Shown here in pieces: positions 6,526-14,274 of a stretch of 17,375 bases of DNA. The notes below the pieces were generated by a model, which saw nothing but the letters and a program-made list of their open reading frames with translations, ran no database searches and was not told the DNA's origin. Where the stretch lies: NCBI GenBank assembly GCA_964388175.1, contig CAYLYS010000056.1, forward strand, positions 1 to 17,375, written 5' to 3'. The position numbers and the translations under genes are program-made. Position 1 is the stretch's first letter. Each line of letters opens with the position of its first letter. Source of the stretch: JAITWN01 sp964388175 (GTDB lineage Bacteria; Pseudomonadota; Gammaproteobacteria; SZUA-140).

Positions 6526-7164
6526 TCAGGCGGGCTCGAACAGATACTCTTGCAAGCCGCTGCGCAGCAGAAAGGAACGCTGTACGCGGAATTTGCGCAT
6601 CAGCTCGAGCAGCCTGACCTGGCTATGACGCGGTCCGTCACGCTGGGCGGCGGCGGTGGGGAGTGCGATCAGGCTGTTGTCGTCGGCGATCTTGTAATCG
6701 TCGGGTGTTTCCGGAATGCGTGACCGCGTCGACACCAGGGCATAGAGCAGTGTGCCGCGGCGGCTGATGGTGGCGAGATGATCGCTGAGGCGGCGGATGT
6801 CATCCCGTTGCAGATAATCGATCAGATTCCACAGCAGGATCAGATCGAACGGCTTTTCATCCCGGTAGGGGAGCAGGGCATCGAAGAGCGGGCAGCAAAG
6901 AGGGCCATCGGCGTCCTGGTGTGATTGCTGGTGCGGTTGATGGAGCGCCGCCAGGGTTCGGTACAGATCCTCGATGAAGACCCGCGATGCGCAGCGCGAG
7001 AAAAACTCGACGTTGGCGCCGAAGCTCGGACCAAGGTCGAGCACGCGGCAATCGTCTCTGCCGCCGAATCGTTCCATGATCGCTGGCAAGGCCAGCGAGC
7101 CGAAGCGCGCGGCGGATACCGGCGCCGCGTCCTGCTTTGCGGCGCCGGCGCGCATGAGTGCCAT
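6526..7164 (-). CDS. Class I SAM-dependent methyltransferase-like protein, coupled to bactofilin
   Basis: This 212-residue protein has motif I as VLDLGPSFG (residues 41-49), a candidate acidic ribose-binding pair in VFIEDLYRTL (Glu65-Asp66), and a motif IV-like DLILLWNLIDYL (107-118), then a strand with RGTLLYALVSTRS (136-148). This is a Rossmann methyltransferase fold, but no substrate-specific motif is visible; the acceptor could be protein, lipid or sugar. The C-terminal 50 residues (LLELMRKFRVQRSFLLRSGLQ region) are basic and amphipathic. The ATG lies only two bases after the bactofilin stop with no good ribosome binding site of its own, so expression probably depends on translational coupling. 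ATG at residue 4 is an alternative start. No function is assigned beyond the fold. Confidence 0.8.
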   Translation of the reverse strand: MALMRAGAAKQDAAPVSAARFGSLALPAIMERFGGRDDCRVLDLGPSFGANVEFFSRCASRVFIEDLYRTLAALHQPHQQSHQDADGPLCCPLFDALLPYRDEKPFDLILLWNLIDYLQRDDIRRLSDHLATISRRGTLLYALVSTRSRIPETPDDYKIADDNSLIALPTAAAQRDGPRHSQVRLLELMRKFRVQRSFLLRSGLQEYLFEPA

Positions 7165-7166
7165 CT

Positions 7167-7691
7167 TCAGCCGATCCGCGCTTCGCTGCCGTCGGCGGGT
7201 TTGTCGCTGCCGATGTGCGGAAGGCCGGCGCTGCCGTTGCTGCCCGCGGGCTTGCGTCCGGCATCCGCCGCCGGTTTCTTGTCGCCGCGCGCCTCCATAT
7301 CGACGCTGCCCTTGAACGAGCAGCCGTCTTCCATGGTCAGGCGCGGCGAAACGATGTTGCCGCGCACTACGCCGCTGGTGCGGATCACGACCTGTTCCTC
7401 GGCGTGCAGATTGCCTTCGACGTTACCCTCGATGCGGATGATCTTGGCGTAGACGTCGGCGTTCACGCGTCCGTTCTTGCCGACCTGCAGGCTGTGCTGC
7501 TTCACGGTCACCGTGCCTTCCACCGTGCCGTCGATGGTCAGGTTTTCCTCACCGGTGACGTCTCCCTTGATGTGGATGGTGGCGCCGATGGTGGCCTGCA
7601 CGCGCGGTTGCGTCGCCGTGTCGCGCTCGGGAAAGGCGATGGTGGTCGATTCGGCGCGCGTGACCGCTTCGGGTTCGGATTTCTTGAACAT
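7167..7691 (-). CDS. Bactofilin (polymer-forming cytoskeletal protein)
   Basis: The product has 174 residues. A right-handed beta-helix bactofilin core spans about 34-132, seen as the repeating pattern IGATIHIKGDVTGEENL, IDGTVEGTV, GKNGRVNADV, IEGNVEGNL and GVVRGNI. Flexible tails flank it: a charged N-terminus and a Gly/Lys/Asp-rich C-terminus. Bactofilins self-assemble into nucleotide-free filaments on the inner face of the cytoplasmic membrane and organise cell-wall enzymes, stalks, polarity or chromosome partition. The ATG at 7691 has AGAAGGA spaced 7 bases upstream. Bactofilin genes are often next to M23 peptidase genes; here the downstream partner is a methyltransferase instead. The gene is divergent from the haem-utilisation gene, with about 240 bases between the starts. 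Confidence 0.93.
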   Translation of the reverse strand: MFKKSEPEAVTRAESTTIAFPERDTATQPRVQATIGATIHIKGDVTGEENLTIDGTVEGTVTVKQHSLQVGKNGRVNADVYAKIIRIEGNVEGNLHAEEQVVIRTSGVVRGNIVSPRLTMEDGCSFKGSVDMEARGDKKPAADAGRKPAGSNGSAGLPHIGSDKPADGSEARIG

Positions 7692-7859
7692 GTCGCATTC
7701 CTTCTGCTGGGGTCGTTGCCGCGCGCTGAATGTGGAACCGATGCGGCTTGCGACCGGGTTGAGTTTTGTCGCCTGGAATTTGCAATTAATGTGCCATTTT
7801 CAGGCTGTGCTCTTGGTCGAATGGGTATGGTTTCCGGCGAGAAATATTTCCTGAATATG

Positions 7860-7888
7860 TTGATAATGATTCTCATTAGCTTTATCTT
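7860..7888 (+). promoter_or_regulatory. Sigma70-type promoter of the haem-utilisation gene
   Basis: TTGATA at 7860-7865 and TATCTT at 7883-7888 are separated by exactly 17 bases. The predicted transcript start is near 7895. That would leave only a few bases before the ATG at 7901, but a normal leader before the GTG at 7934. Confidence 0.65.
7862..7880 (+). promoter_or_regulatory. Fur box
   Basis: GATAATGATTCTCATTAGC matches the classical 19-bp Fur consensus (GATAATGATAATCATTATC) at 16 of 19 positions. It overlaps the -35 and spacer of the promoter, so Fe(II)-Fur should block transcription when iron is plentiful. Confidence 0.9.
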
Positions 7889-7933
7889 CCTGATGGTCGA
7901 ATGCCGACGTGCAACGGAGCCGAGGCCAGGATA

Positions 7934-9067
7934 GTGAAGAATCAGACACAGAAGGTGAGGTCTTATCCGGCCGCCGAGCCGGAATGCGAATCCGCGGAAT
8001 TTCTCAGACAGCGCTATGCGCAGTTGTGTCAGCAGCAGCCCCGGCTTCGCCTGCGCAACGCCGCGATCGAGTTGGGTGTTCCTGAAGGCGTACTGCTCGC
8101 AAGCCAGGTCGGTGGCGGCGACGTGGTGCGGCTGAACGATACGCCCGAGGACATTTTGCGTTCATTGCTGCCGCTCGGCGAAGTGATGGGCGTGACCCGC
8201 AATGCCTGGGCGGTGCACGAGTGCCGCGGCGTCTACAGCAATGCGAGCTTTTTCGAACACGGCGATTTCAAGCAGGGCCTGTTCGTCAATGCCGACATCG
8301 ATCTGCGTCTGTTCATGAATCACTGGCGTTTCTGCTTCGCCGTCACCGAGCAGGTCCATGGCGGTGTGCTCAAGGGTCTGCAATTCTTCGACAAGGCGGG
8401 TGCGGCGGTACACAAGATCTACCTCACTGAACGCTCCAGCCGCGCTGCCTACGATGCGCTGACGGCGCGCTTCGCGGCGCGTATGCAAACGATGCGGATC
8501 GATGTCGAACCCTACGCGCCACGCCGCGCCGATCGTCCGGACAGTGAAATCGATTGGCCTGGCCTGCGCGCCGCCTGGTCGAAGCTGAGAGGCACCCATC
8601 AGTTTTTCCCCATGCTGCGGCGCTTCCACGTCGGGCGCGAGCAGGCACTGCGGCGCATCGGCGATGATTTCGCCCGCCGCGTGACCGCCGATTCCCTGCG
8701 CCGCGCGCTCGATCTGGCGAGCGCGAACGCCTGCCCGCTGACCGTGCTGGTCGGCAATCGCGGCTGCATGCAGGGCTACAGCGGCGCCGTGCGCGAAGTG
8801 GCCGCGCACGGTCCCTGGTACAACGTGCTCGATCGCAATTTCAATCTGCACGTGCGTGAAGACTGTATCGCTTCGGCGTGGGTGACGCGTAAACCGACCG
8901 AAGACGGCGTGGTGACGGCGCTGGAACTGTTCGGCGCGCGCGGGGAAGCGATTCTCTCCTTGTTCGGACAGCGCCGCCCCGGTGTGTCGGAGATGTCGTC
9001 ATGGCGCGATATCGCCTGCGAACTGGAAACGGTCAGGCATCGTGCGGCCGGGGCGTTCGTACATTGA
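7934..9067 (+). CDS. hemS: Haem-utilisation / hemin-degrading protein (HemS/ChuS/HmuS family)
   Basis: A 377-residue protein from GTG 7934. I prefer this start over ATG 7901 because CGAGG precedes the GTG by 8 bases and the predicted transcript starts near 7895. The protein is a tandem of two structural repeats, typical of the family (E. coli ChuS has about 340 residues). The N-terminal half contains NAWAVHECRG and DIDLRLFMNHW. The C-terminal half contains GTHQFFPMLRRFHV, whose His (residue 222) aligns with the haem ligand of ChuS, then VGNRGCMQGYSG and AWVTRKPTEDG, near-identical to family signatures. These cytosolic proteins bind haem and release iron from it or carry it. The Fur box indicates iron-starvation expression. 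No haem receptor or ABC transporter is next to it, so it is an orphan in this window. Confidence 0.93.
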   Translation: MKNQTQKVRSYPAAEPECESAEFLRQRYAQLCQQQPRLRLRNAAIELGVPEGVLLASQVGGGDVVRLNDTPEDILRSLLPLGEVMGVTRNAWAVHECRGVYSNASFFEHGDFKQGLFVNADIDLRLFMNHWRFCFAVTEQVHGGVLKGLQFFDKAGAAVHKIYLTERSSRAAYDALTARFAARMQTMRIDVEPYAPRRADRPDSEIDWPGLRAAWSKLRGTHQFFPMLRRFHVGREQALRRIGDDFARRVTADSLRRALDLASANACPLTVLVGNRGCMQGYSGAVREVAAHGPWYNVLDRNFNLHVREDCIASAWVTRKPTEDGVVTALELFGARGEAILSLFGQRRPGVSEMSSWRDIACELETVRHRAAGAFVH

Positions 9068-9159
9068 AGTAGTGGCGTGCGATCCCCTGTGCCGGTTTAT
9101 CTTTTCAGCCGCCAGAACAGCGCATGGTTTCGCACGCGGCCGCATGAGGCGTCCCGCGA

Positions 9160-10344
9160 TCAGCGGGCACGTGGCCGTATCATCAGCGGGAAGAACCGCC
9201 ACAGATAAAGCGCAAAAGCGGCAATCCAGGCGAGCGCCGCAGCGTGCAGCGCCTCTGCGGCAAAGGGAATGGCGAACAAGGCGAGCAGGCGCAGGGGAGC
9301 GGCGGCGATCACCAGCGCATAGCTGATCACCATGCTGCGGTCGGTCTGCAGGGGTCGGCCCAGATGGCCGAGCGCGGTGCGTGTGACCATGCCGATGATC
9401 AGTACCGCAAAGCCGGCCATGCCGATGACATGGGCGGGCCAGGCGATACGCGTGATCCAGCCGGATGCATGCGCCGCCGCCACCAGCAGGCCTGCGCCCA
9501 GGCCGCAGTAACCGGCATAGAGTATCCACAGCAGAGGGCGATGCCGTACGGCCGAGGGCTTCCACGCGGCCACCTGGAGGAGCGCCAGCACACCGGCCGC
9601 CGTCAGTGCCGCCGCCGCTGTTTGCGGCCACTGCATCAACGTGGCGAGGACGGCCAGTACGGCTGCGCCCACCTGCCATTGACCGCTGCGGGTATGCAGC
9701 GGGATCGACAGACCCGGCACGGCGCGCAGCGCGAAGAAAGGGATCACCCGGCGCGCGATCAGCAGCGCAATGATAGCCATGCAGAGCAGGCCGGTGTGGA
9801 AGTGTGTCATCAGCGCGGAGACATCGCCGCGCTGGACCGCGGCCAGATACAGCGCATCGGCCGCGCCGAGCGCCAAGACCATGAGCGGCAGGCCGTAGTT
9901 GCGGCGATTGCGCGTCCCGTAGACGGCGCGCGCCAGTGCCAGCGCGGCGCCGGCAAAAAAGATGAGCTCGGACAATCCCGCCAGCAGAAACGCGGTGGCA
10001 TCCGGCACCAGGAAGCCCGCGCGCGCGACCATCCACGAAATACACAGCACAGCGAGCGGCAAGCCGTGCAGGGGATTGATGCCGGTCCAGTTGCTCGCCG
10101 CCGTGAAGAGGAAGCCAACGGCGATGGTGGCAATGAATCCCCACAGCATCTCGTGCGCATGCCAGGCGACGCCGCCCAGCGGGGCGATCAGCGTGTGCGG
10201 TGCGTAGAGCCACAGCGCTATGGACAGTGCGGCCCAGGCGCAGCCGGCGAGATAAAGCGGTCTGAAGCCGAGTTCGAGAAACGCCTGCCACTGCGGAGCG
10301 GCAGGCGCAGGTTTGCCGTTTGCCGACGGTGGCGAATCAGCCAT
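9160..10344 (-). CDS. nnrS: NnrS family membrane protein (nitric oxide stress)
   Basis: The 394-residue integral membrane protein has about twelve hydrophobic segments. NnrS features include LGFRPLYLAG near the N-terminus, WHAHEMLWGF, FLFTAASNWTG, HFHTGLLCMAII, RRVIPFF and HVIGMAGFAVLIIGMVTR, with conserved membrane His residues. In other bacteria NnrS protects against nitric oxide by limiting formation of dinitrosyl iron complexes, and is usually controlled by NO-responsive regulators. I chose the ATG at 10344; an in-frame GTG at 10356 is the alternative, and neither has a strong ribosome binding site. It converges with the haem gene, 92 bases apart, and I see no clear terminator between. 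No NO reductase or denitrification genes are in the window. Confidence 0.93.
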   Translation of the reverse strand: MADSPPSANGKPAPAAPQWQAFLELGFRPLYLAGCAWAALSIALWLYAPHTLIAPLGGVAWHAHEMLWGFIATIAVGFLFTAASNWTGINPLHGLPLAVLCISWMVARAGFLVPDATAFLLAGLSELIFFAGAALALARAVYGTRNRRNYGLPLMVLALGAADALYLAAVQRGDVSALMTHFHTGLLCMAIIALLIARRVIPFFALRAVPGLSIPLHTRSGQWQVGAAVLAVLATLMQWPQTAAAALTAAGVLALLQVAAWKPSAVRHRPLLWILYAGYCGLGAGLLVAAAHASGWITRIAWPAHVIGMAGFAVLIIGMVTRTALGHLGRPLQTDRSMVISYALVIAAAPLRLLALFAIPFAAEALHAAALAWIAAFALYLWRFFPLMIRPRAR

Positions 10345-10449
10345 GATGCACGACACCGAATGCGGCGCCGGGATGGTGGCCCGGGTGGCGGTCGTGCCCG
10401 GAGCTGTGCCCGGTCACCGGTGTCGGCGCGTGCGTCCGCTGATCCCTGG

Positions 10450-10503
10450 GGAATGGCGGGAACCGCCGGAACCGCCGGAACCGTCGGGATCGCAGGGACC
10501 GTG
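10450..10503. repeat. Tandem 9-bp repeat, about six units
   Basis: GGAACCGCC is repeated exactly at 10459-10467 and 10468-10476, then with one change at 10477-10485. More diverged units flank these (10450-10458 and 10486-10503). It lies in the untranslated region upstream of nnrS. Confidence 0.75.
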
Positions 10504-10636
10504 ACGACGGCGCAACGGCCGCTGTGCGCAGCAAGGCCGATCGCCGCTGAAGCAACTCTGACACCCGTTCAGACAAGATCATGCTCCCGGCGGCGCGCGG
10601 ACTGCTGGCCATCAATTAAGTGTATTGTGAATATAT

Positions 10637-10666
10637 CTTATAGTAGCGGTGTCGGGCCAGTGTCTT
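10637..10666 (-). promoter_or_regulatory. Candidate nnrS promoter
   Basis: On the minus strand AAGACA (plus 10661-10666) is followed after 18 bases by TATAAG (plus 10637-10642). The -35 element falls in the first copy of the 10-bp tandem repeat. The predicted leader to the nnrS start would be about 290 bases, which is long, so confidence is low. Confidence 0.3.
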
Positions 10667-10690
10667 CAGTTGTCTTCAGTTGTCTTCAGC
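10661..10690. repeat. Three tandem copies of a 10-bp unit
   Basis: TGTCTTCAGT is repeated at 10661-10670, 10671-10680 and 10681-10690, the last copy ending in C. The 10-bp period is close to one helical turn, so each unit presents the same face of the DNA. Confidence 0.9.
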
Positions 10691-10772
10691 GTTTGCAGTG
10701 TCGCCAGCCGCCGGATGCACACATTGCGCAGGGCATCCGCAAGCGCTCTCCCGTCATTCGGATTTCAGGGAA

Positions 10773-10801
10773 GCGGGAGAAGCGCGTCTGGTCTCTCCCG
10801 C
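10773..10801 (-). terminator. Hairpin downstream of metE, weak terminator candidate
   Basis: GCGGGAGA (10773-10780) and TCTCCCGC (10794-10801) form a perfect 8-bp stem with a 13-base loop, 17 bases past the metE stop. No T-run follows on the minus strand, so it may be an RNA-protecting hairpin, not an intrinsic terminator. Confidence 0.35.
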
Positions 10802-10817
10802 GATATGCGCCGGTTTT

Positions 10818-13026
10818 TCAGCGGCGGGCGGCGTTCTCACGCAGGCGTTTGGCTGCCGCCATCATCACCGCGAGCGCGCTCTCGGTCTCGGGCCAGCGGC
10901 GGGTCTTGAGGCCGCAGTCCGGATTGATCCAGATGCGCTCGGCCGGAATGTGCTTGACCGCTTTGTCGATGAGATCGACGATGCGCGCCTCGGTCGGCAC
11001 GTTGGGCGAGTGGATGTCGNNNNNNNNNNACATCGGCATCGAGCGCGGCGATCGCGTCCATGATGTCGTTGAATTCCGAGTAGCACATGTGCGTGTGGAT
11101 CTGGGTGTCGTCGCCGACGCCGCCGGCGGTGATGCGGAAGGCATGCACGGCCCAATCCAGGTAGTGCTTCCAGTCGCCACGGCGCAGCGGCAGGCCCTCG
11201 CGCAGCGCGGGTTCGTCGATCTGGATGATGCCGATGCCGGCCTGTTCCAGATCGAGCACTTCGTCGCGCAGCGCGAGCGCGATCTGCAGGCAGGTTGCCG
11301 CGCGTGGCTGGTCGTCGCGCACGAAGGACCAGTTGAGCACCGTCACCGGCCCGGTGAGCATGCCTTTCATCGGGCGCGCGGTGAGTGATTGCGCATAGAC
11401 GCTCCAGGCGACGGTCATCGGCGCGGGGCGGGCGACGTCACCGAAGATGATCGGCGGTTTGACGCAGCGCGAGCCGTAGGACTGCACCCAGCCGTTGCGG
11501 GTGAAGGCGAAGCCGTCGAGCAGTTCGCCGAAGTATTCCACCATGTCGTTGCGTTCGGCTTCGCCGTGCACCAGCACGTCGATGTCGAGCGCTTCCTGTC
11601 TGCGCACCACCAGGACGATTTCCTCGCGCATACGCTTCTCGTATTCGCCCGCGCTGATCTTGCCGGCCTTGAAATCGCGGCGCGCGCGGCGGATCTCGTC
11701 GGTCTGGGGAAAGGAGCCGATGGTGGTGGTCGGGAACAGCGGCAAGGCAAAGCGCGCACGCTGCTGTTCGGCTCTTTGCGCGTAGGGCGCGCTGCGATCG
11801 GCCATCGCGGCGGTGACTGCCTGCAGGCGCTGCTGCACTTCGGCGCGGTGCACGCGGGTCGAGGCCTTGCGCGCGGCAAAGGCGGCACGCGAAGTCTCCA
11901 GTTCCTGCGCGACGGCCGCCGGGCCTTCGTCGAGTGCGCGCTTCAGCGTGACCACTTCGTCGAGCTTCTGCACGGCGAAGGCGAGGCTGGCGCGGATGTC
12001 GGCATCGAGCGCGGTTTCGTGGGAGAGATCGACCGGGACGTGCAGCAGCGAGCAGGACGGCGCCAGCCACAAGCGATCGCCGAGCCGCGCCTTCAGCGCG
12101 GTGAGCTTTTGCAGCGAGGCGTCGAGGTCGTTGCGCCAGATATTGCGGCCATCGACGATGCCGACCGACAGCACTTTGTAGGCAGGCAGACGATCCAGCA
12201 CCAGATCGATCTCATCGGCCGCGCGCACGGCATCGATGTGCAGGCCGTCGACGGGCAGTTGGCAGGCCAGGGTCAGATTGTCGCGCAGTGGACCGAAATA
12301 GACGGCGAGCAGGCGCTTGAGGCCGACCGACTGCAGGCGGTTATAGGCCGATTCGAAAGCATTTTTCCATGGCTGCGGCAGATCGAGCGCCAGTATCGGT
12401 TCATCGATCTGCACCCATTCCACACCCAGCGCCTTGAGGCTGAGCAGCAGCTCGGAATAGACCGGCAGCAGCGCATCGAGCAGCGTCAGCTTGTCGAATT
12501 CGCCGCCCTTGGCTTTGCCCAGCCACAGAAAACTGAGCGGACCGGGGATGACGGGTTTGACCCGGTAGCCGAGCGCCTGCGCTTCACGCACCTGATCGAA
12601 CAGGCGCGTGCTCGACAGCGCGAAACGCTGATCGGCGGCGAATTCCGGCACGATGTAGTGATAATTGGTATCGAACCACTTGGTCATTTCGCAGGCCGCC
12701 GCCGGCTTGCCGCTCGGCGCGCGGCCGCGCGCCATGCGGAAATAGGTGTCGGTATCGACGGCGCCACCCTGCCATTCGAAACGGGGCGGCACCACGCCGA
12801 GCGTGGTCGACAGATCGAGCATGTGGTCGTACCAGGAAAAATCGCCGACCGGGATCAGCTCGATGCCGGCATCCGCCTGTGCGCGCCAGTGCCGTTCGCG
12901 CAGCGCGCGGCTGCTGTGTTCGAGTTCATCGGCGCCGATTTCACCCTGCCAGTAGGCTTCCAGGTTTTTTTTCAGTTCACGCTGCGCGCCGATGCGCGGG
13001 AAGCCGAGGTTGTGTGCGGTGCTCAT
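10818..13026 (-). CDS. metE: Cobalamin-independent methionine synthase MetE, interrupted by an assembly gap
   Basis: 5-methyltetrahydropteroyltriglutamate-homocysteine methyltransferase, the last step of methionine synthesis without B12. The start ATG at 13026 has AAGGAA 7 bases upstream. The N-terminal barrel starts LGFPRIGAQRELKK (residues 8-21). The catalytic C-terminal barrel contains FPTTTIGSFPQT, MLTGPVTVLNWSF and IQIDEPALREGLP. Zinc ligands His646 and Cys648 are in IHTHMCYSEF; the Cys of NPDCGLKT is present after the gap. A run of 10 Ns at 11020-11029 breaks the frame: residues end at AALDAD-V and resume at DIHSPNV. By comparison with E. coli MetE, about 30 residues (about 90 bases) are missing, including the zinc-ligand Glu. 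The intact protein would be about 762 residues, against 753 in E. coli. It is one gene, not a pseudogene. Confidence 0.95.
11020..11029. other. Assembly gap (10 Ns)
   Basis: Ten undetermined bases inside metE. Flanking protein similarity predicts about 90 missing bases, so the N count is a placeholder, not a measured length. Any translation across it changes frame artificially. Confidence 0.97.
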
Positions 13027-13071
13027 GCGGGTGTTCCTTGAATGCCTGTTTGGAGTTGGGGTTTGCGCTGG

Positions 13072-13100
13072 AGTATGCCCTCGCATTAGTATTGAGTAAA
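13072..13100 (-). promoter_or_regulatory. Candidate metE promoter
   Basis: On the minus strand TTTACT (plus 13095-13100) and CATACT (plus 13072-13077) are 17 bases apart, giving a leader of about 40 bases. Both hexamers are imperfect, which suits an activator-dependent promoter. Confidence 0.45.
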
Positions 13101-13105
13101 TTTCA
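13093..13105. promoter_or_regulatory. MetR-binding site
   Basis: TGAGTAAATTTCA matches the MetR consensus TGAA-N5-TTCA with one mismatch. It sits in the 109-bp space between the divergent metE and metR genes and overlaps the -35 of the metE promoter candidate. It could serve activation of metE and autorepression of metR, as in enteric bacteria. Confidence 0.65.
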
Positions 13106-13135
13106 TGTTTTTAATGTTTAAGGTTAGATATATTC

Positions 13136-14038
13136 ATGTTCCTTGAGATCCGACACCTGCGCAGCCTGATGGCGATAGAAGAAGAGGGCAATCTCGCCCA
13201 GGCCGCCGATCGCCTCCATCTGACCGCCTCGGCGTTGTCGCATCAGATCAAGGCGCTGGAGAATTATTTCGAGACACCGCTGTTCCTGCGCAACAGCCGT
13301 CCCTTGCGGTTGACGCCGGCGGGTCGCAAATTGGTCGATCTGGCGCGGCGCATCCTGCCGGCGGTCGCGGCGACGGAAAGCGAGCTGCGTCTGATCGCCG
13401 GCGGCAAGGGCGGGCGCCTGCACATCGCCATCGAATGTCATGCCTGCTTCGAATGGCTGCTGCCGGTGATCGACGCGTTCCGCGAGAAGTGGCCCGAGGT
13501 GGAGGTGGACATCCGCCTCGGCGTGAGCTTCGATCCGATTCCGGCGGTGCAGAAAGGCGAGGTCGATCTGGTCATCAGCTCCGATCCGGTCGATGAGCCC
13601 GATCTCGTTTTCGAACCGCTGTTCGACTATGAAGCGCTGCTGGTCGCGCATCAGTCGCATCCGCTCGCCGGCAAGGCTTGTATCGAACCGGCGGATCTTG
13701 CCGCTCACACCTTGATCACTTATCCGGTGAACCGGCAGCGTCTCGATGTGTTCACCCGCTTTCTCCAGCCGGCGGGCGTCGAACCGATGGCGGTGCGCCA
13801 GGCGGAGCTGACGGCGGTGATTCTGCTCCTTGTCGCCAGCCTGCGCGGCGTCGCCGTGCTGCCCGACTGGGTGCTGCGCAATACCGGCGAGAATCCCAGC
13901 CTGGTGACGCGATCGCTCGGCGACCATGGCATGCACGGTACGCTTTACGGCGCCGTGCGCAGCACCGATCGTGATACTGCTTACATGCGCGATTTCATCG
14001 CACTGGCGCGACGCTACGGCGACAAGCCCGGCGCTTGA
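13136..14038 (+). CDS. metR: LysR-type transcriptional regulator MetR
   Basis: The product has 300 residues. The N-terminal helix-turn-helix (about 3-62) reads LRSLMAIEEEGNLAQAADRLHLTASALSHQIKALE in segments typical of LysR proteins. The effector domain shows MetR-specific stretches matching E. coli MetR: RLHIAIECHACFEWLLP, GVSFDPIPAVQKGEVDLV, LFDYEALLVAHQSHPLA and LITYPVNRQRLDVF. MetR uses homocysteine as co-effector and activates metE and other methionine genes. Divergent placement from metE, with a MetR-type site between them, is the classical arrangement. The ATG at 13136 starts directly at the domain; an AAGG 13 bases upstream is a weak ribosome binding site. The length is close to that of the family. 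Confidence 0.95.
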   Translation: MFLEIRHLRSLMAIEEEGNLAQAADRLHLTASALSHQIKALENYFETPLFLRNSRPLRLTPAGRKLVDLARRILPAVAATESELRLIAGGKGGRLHIAIECHACFEWLLPVIDAFREKWPEVEVDIRLGVSFDPIPAVQKGEVDLVISSDPVDEPDLVFEPLFDYEALLVAHQSHPLAGKACIEPADLAAHTLITYPVNRQRLDVFTRFLQPAGVEPMAVRQAELTAVILLLVASLRGVAVLPDWVLRNTGENPSLVTRSLGDHGMHGTLYGAVRSTDRDTAYMRDFIALARRYGDKPGA

Positions 14039-14274
14039 CCGGCCGCCGCCCGCGCGTTCGGTGCCTGCTGTACCAGGTATTCCATGGCTTGTTCATCGTA
14101 TGACGCGATGTGGCACCCTGCCGCAGCAGTGCACGCTTTTCCATGTCATTGATTGCCAGCAAGTAACAGTATGGTGTCGCAGAATGGATACAGGAAAATG
14201 ACAATGTATTTCCAAACTAGCGGCCGTATTGTTTGTCTAATTCAAAGCGTAACCAGAAGTACTCGGAGGTCGCT

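Larger units (their letters stand above)
10357..10817. other. Leader/intergenic region between metE and nnrS
   Basis: About 460 bases with no convincing gene. It contains a 9-bp tandem repeat (10450-10503), an AT-rich patch with a minus-strand promoter candidate (10637-10666), a 10-bp tandem repeat (10661-10690) and a hairpin downstream of metE (10773-10801). A 92-codon minus-strand frame crosses it, but is Arg/Ser/Pro-rich because of the repeat and has no ribosome binding site. An NnrR/FNR box was looked for and not found. A weak AAGATATATTC resembles an NsrR half-site but is not convincing. Confidence 0.45.

Noticed and set aside
10337..10615. 92-codon minus-strand open frame upstream of nnrS
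   Set aside because: Its RRF repeats come from the 9-bp DNA repeat, there is no ribosome binding site, and it overlaps the nnrS start in another frame.
10617..10650. AT-rich patch as an FNR/NnrR or NsrR site for nnrS
   Set aside because: No TTGAT-N4-ATCAA is present, and the AAGATATATTC stretch matches an NsrR half-site too poorly to call.
9244..11388. Very long plus-strand open frame (714 codons) antisense to nnrS and metE
   Set aside because: It is Arg/Gln/His-rich, shows no domain, runs through the N gap, and lies opposite two clearly recognised genes. High GC content produces such antisense frames.
11389..13041. 550-codon plus-strand open frame antisense to metE
   Set aside because: metE is certain on the opposite strand; this frame shows no recognisable protein features.
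13124..13936. 270-codon minus-strand open frame over metR
   Set aside because: It is antisense to a clear MetR and shows a shadow composition rich in Arg, Gln and His.
14105..14125. TGGCAC resembling a sigma54 -24 element before the DUF2892-like gene
   Set aside because: The -12 position lacks the required GC element in TTGC at the correct spacing.
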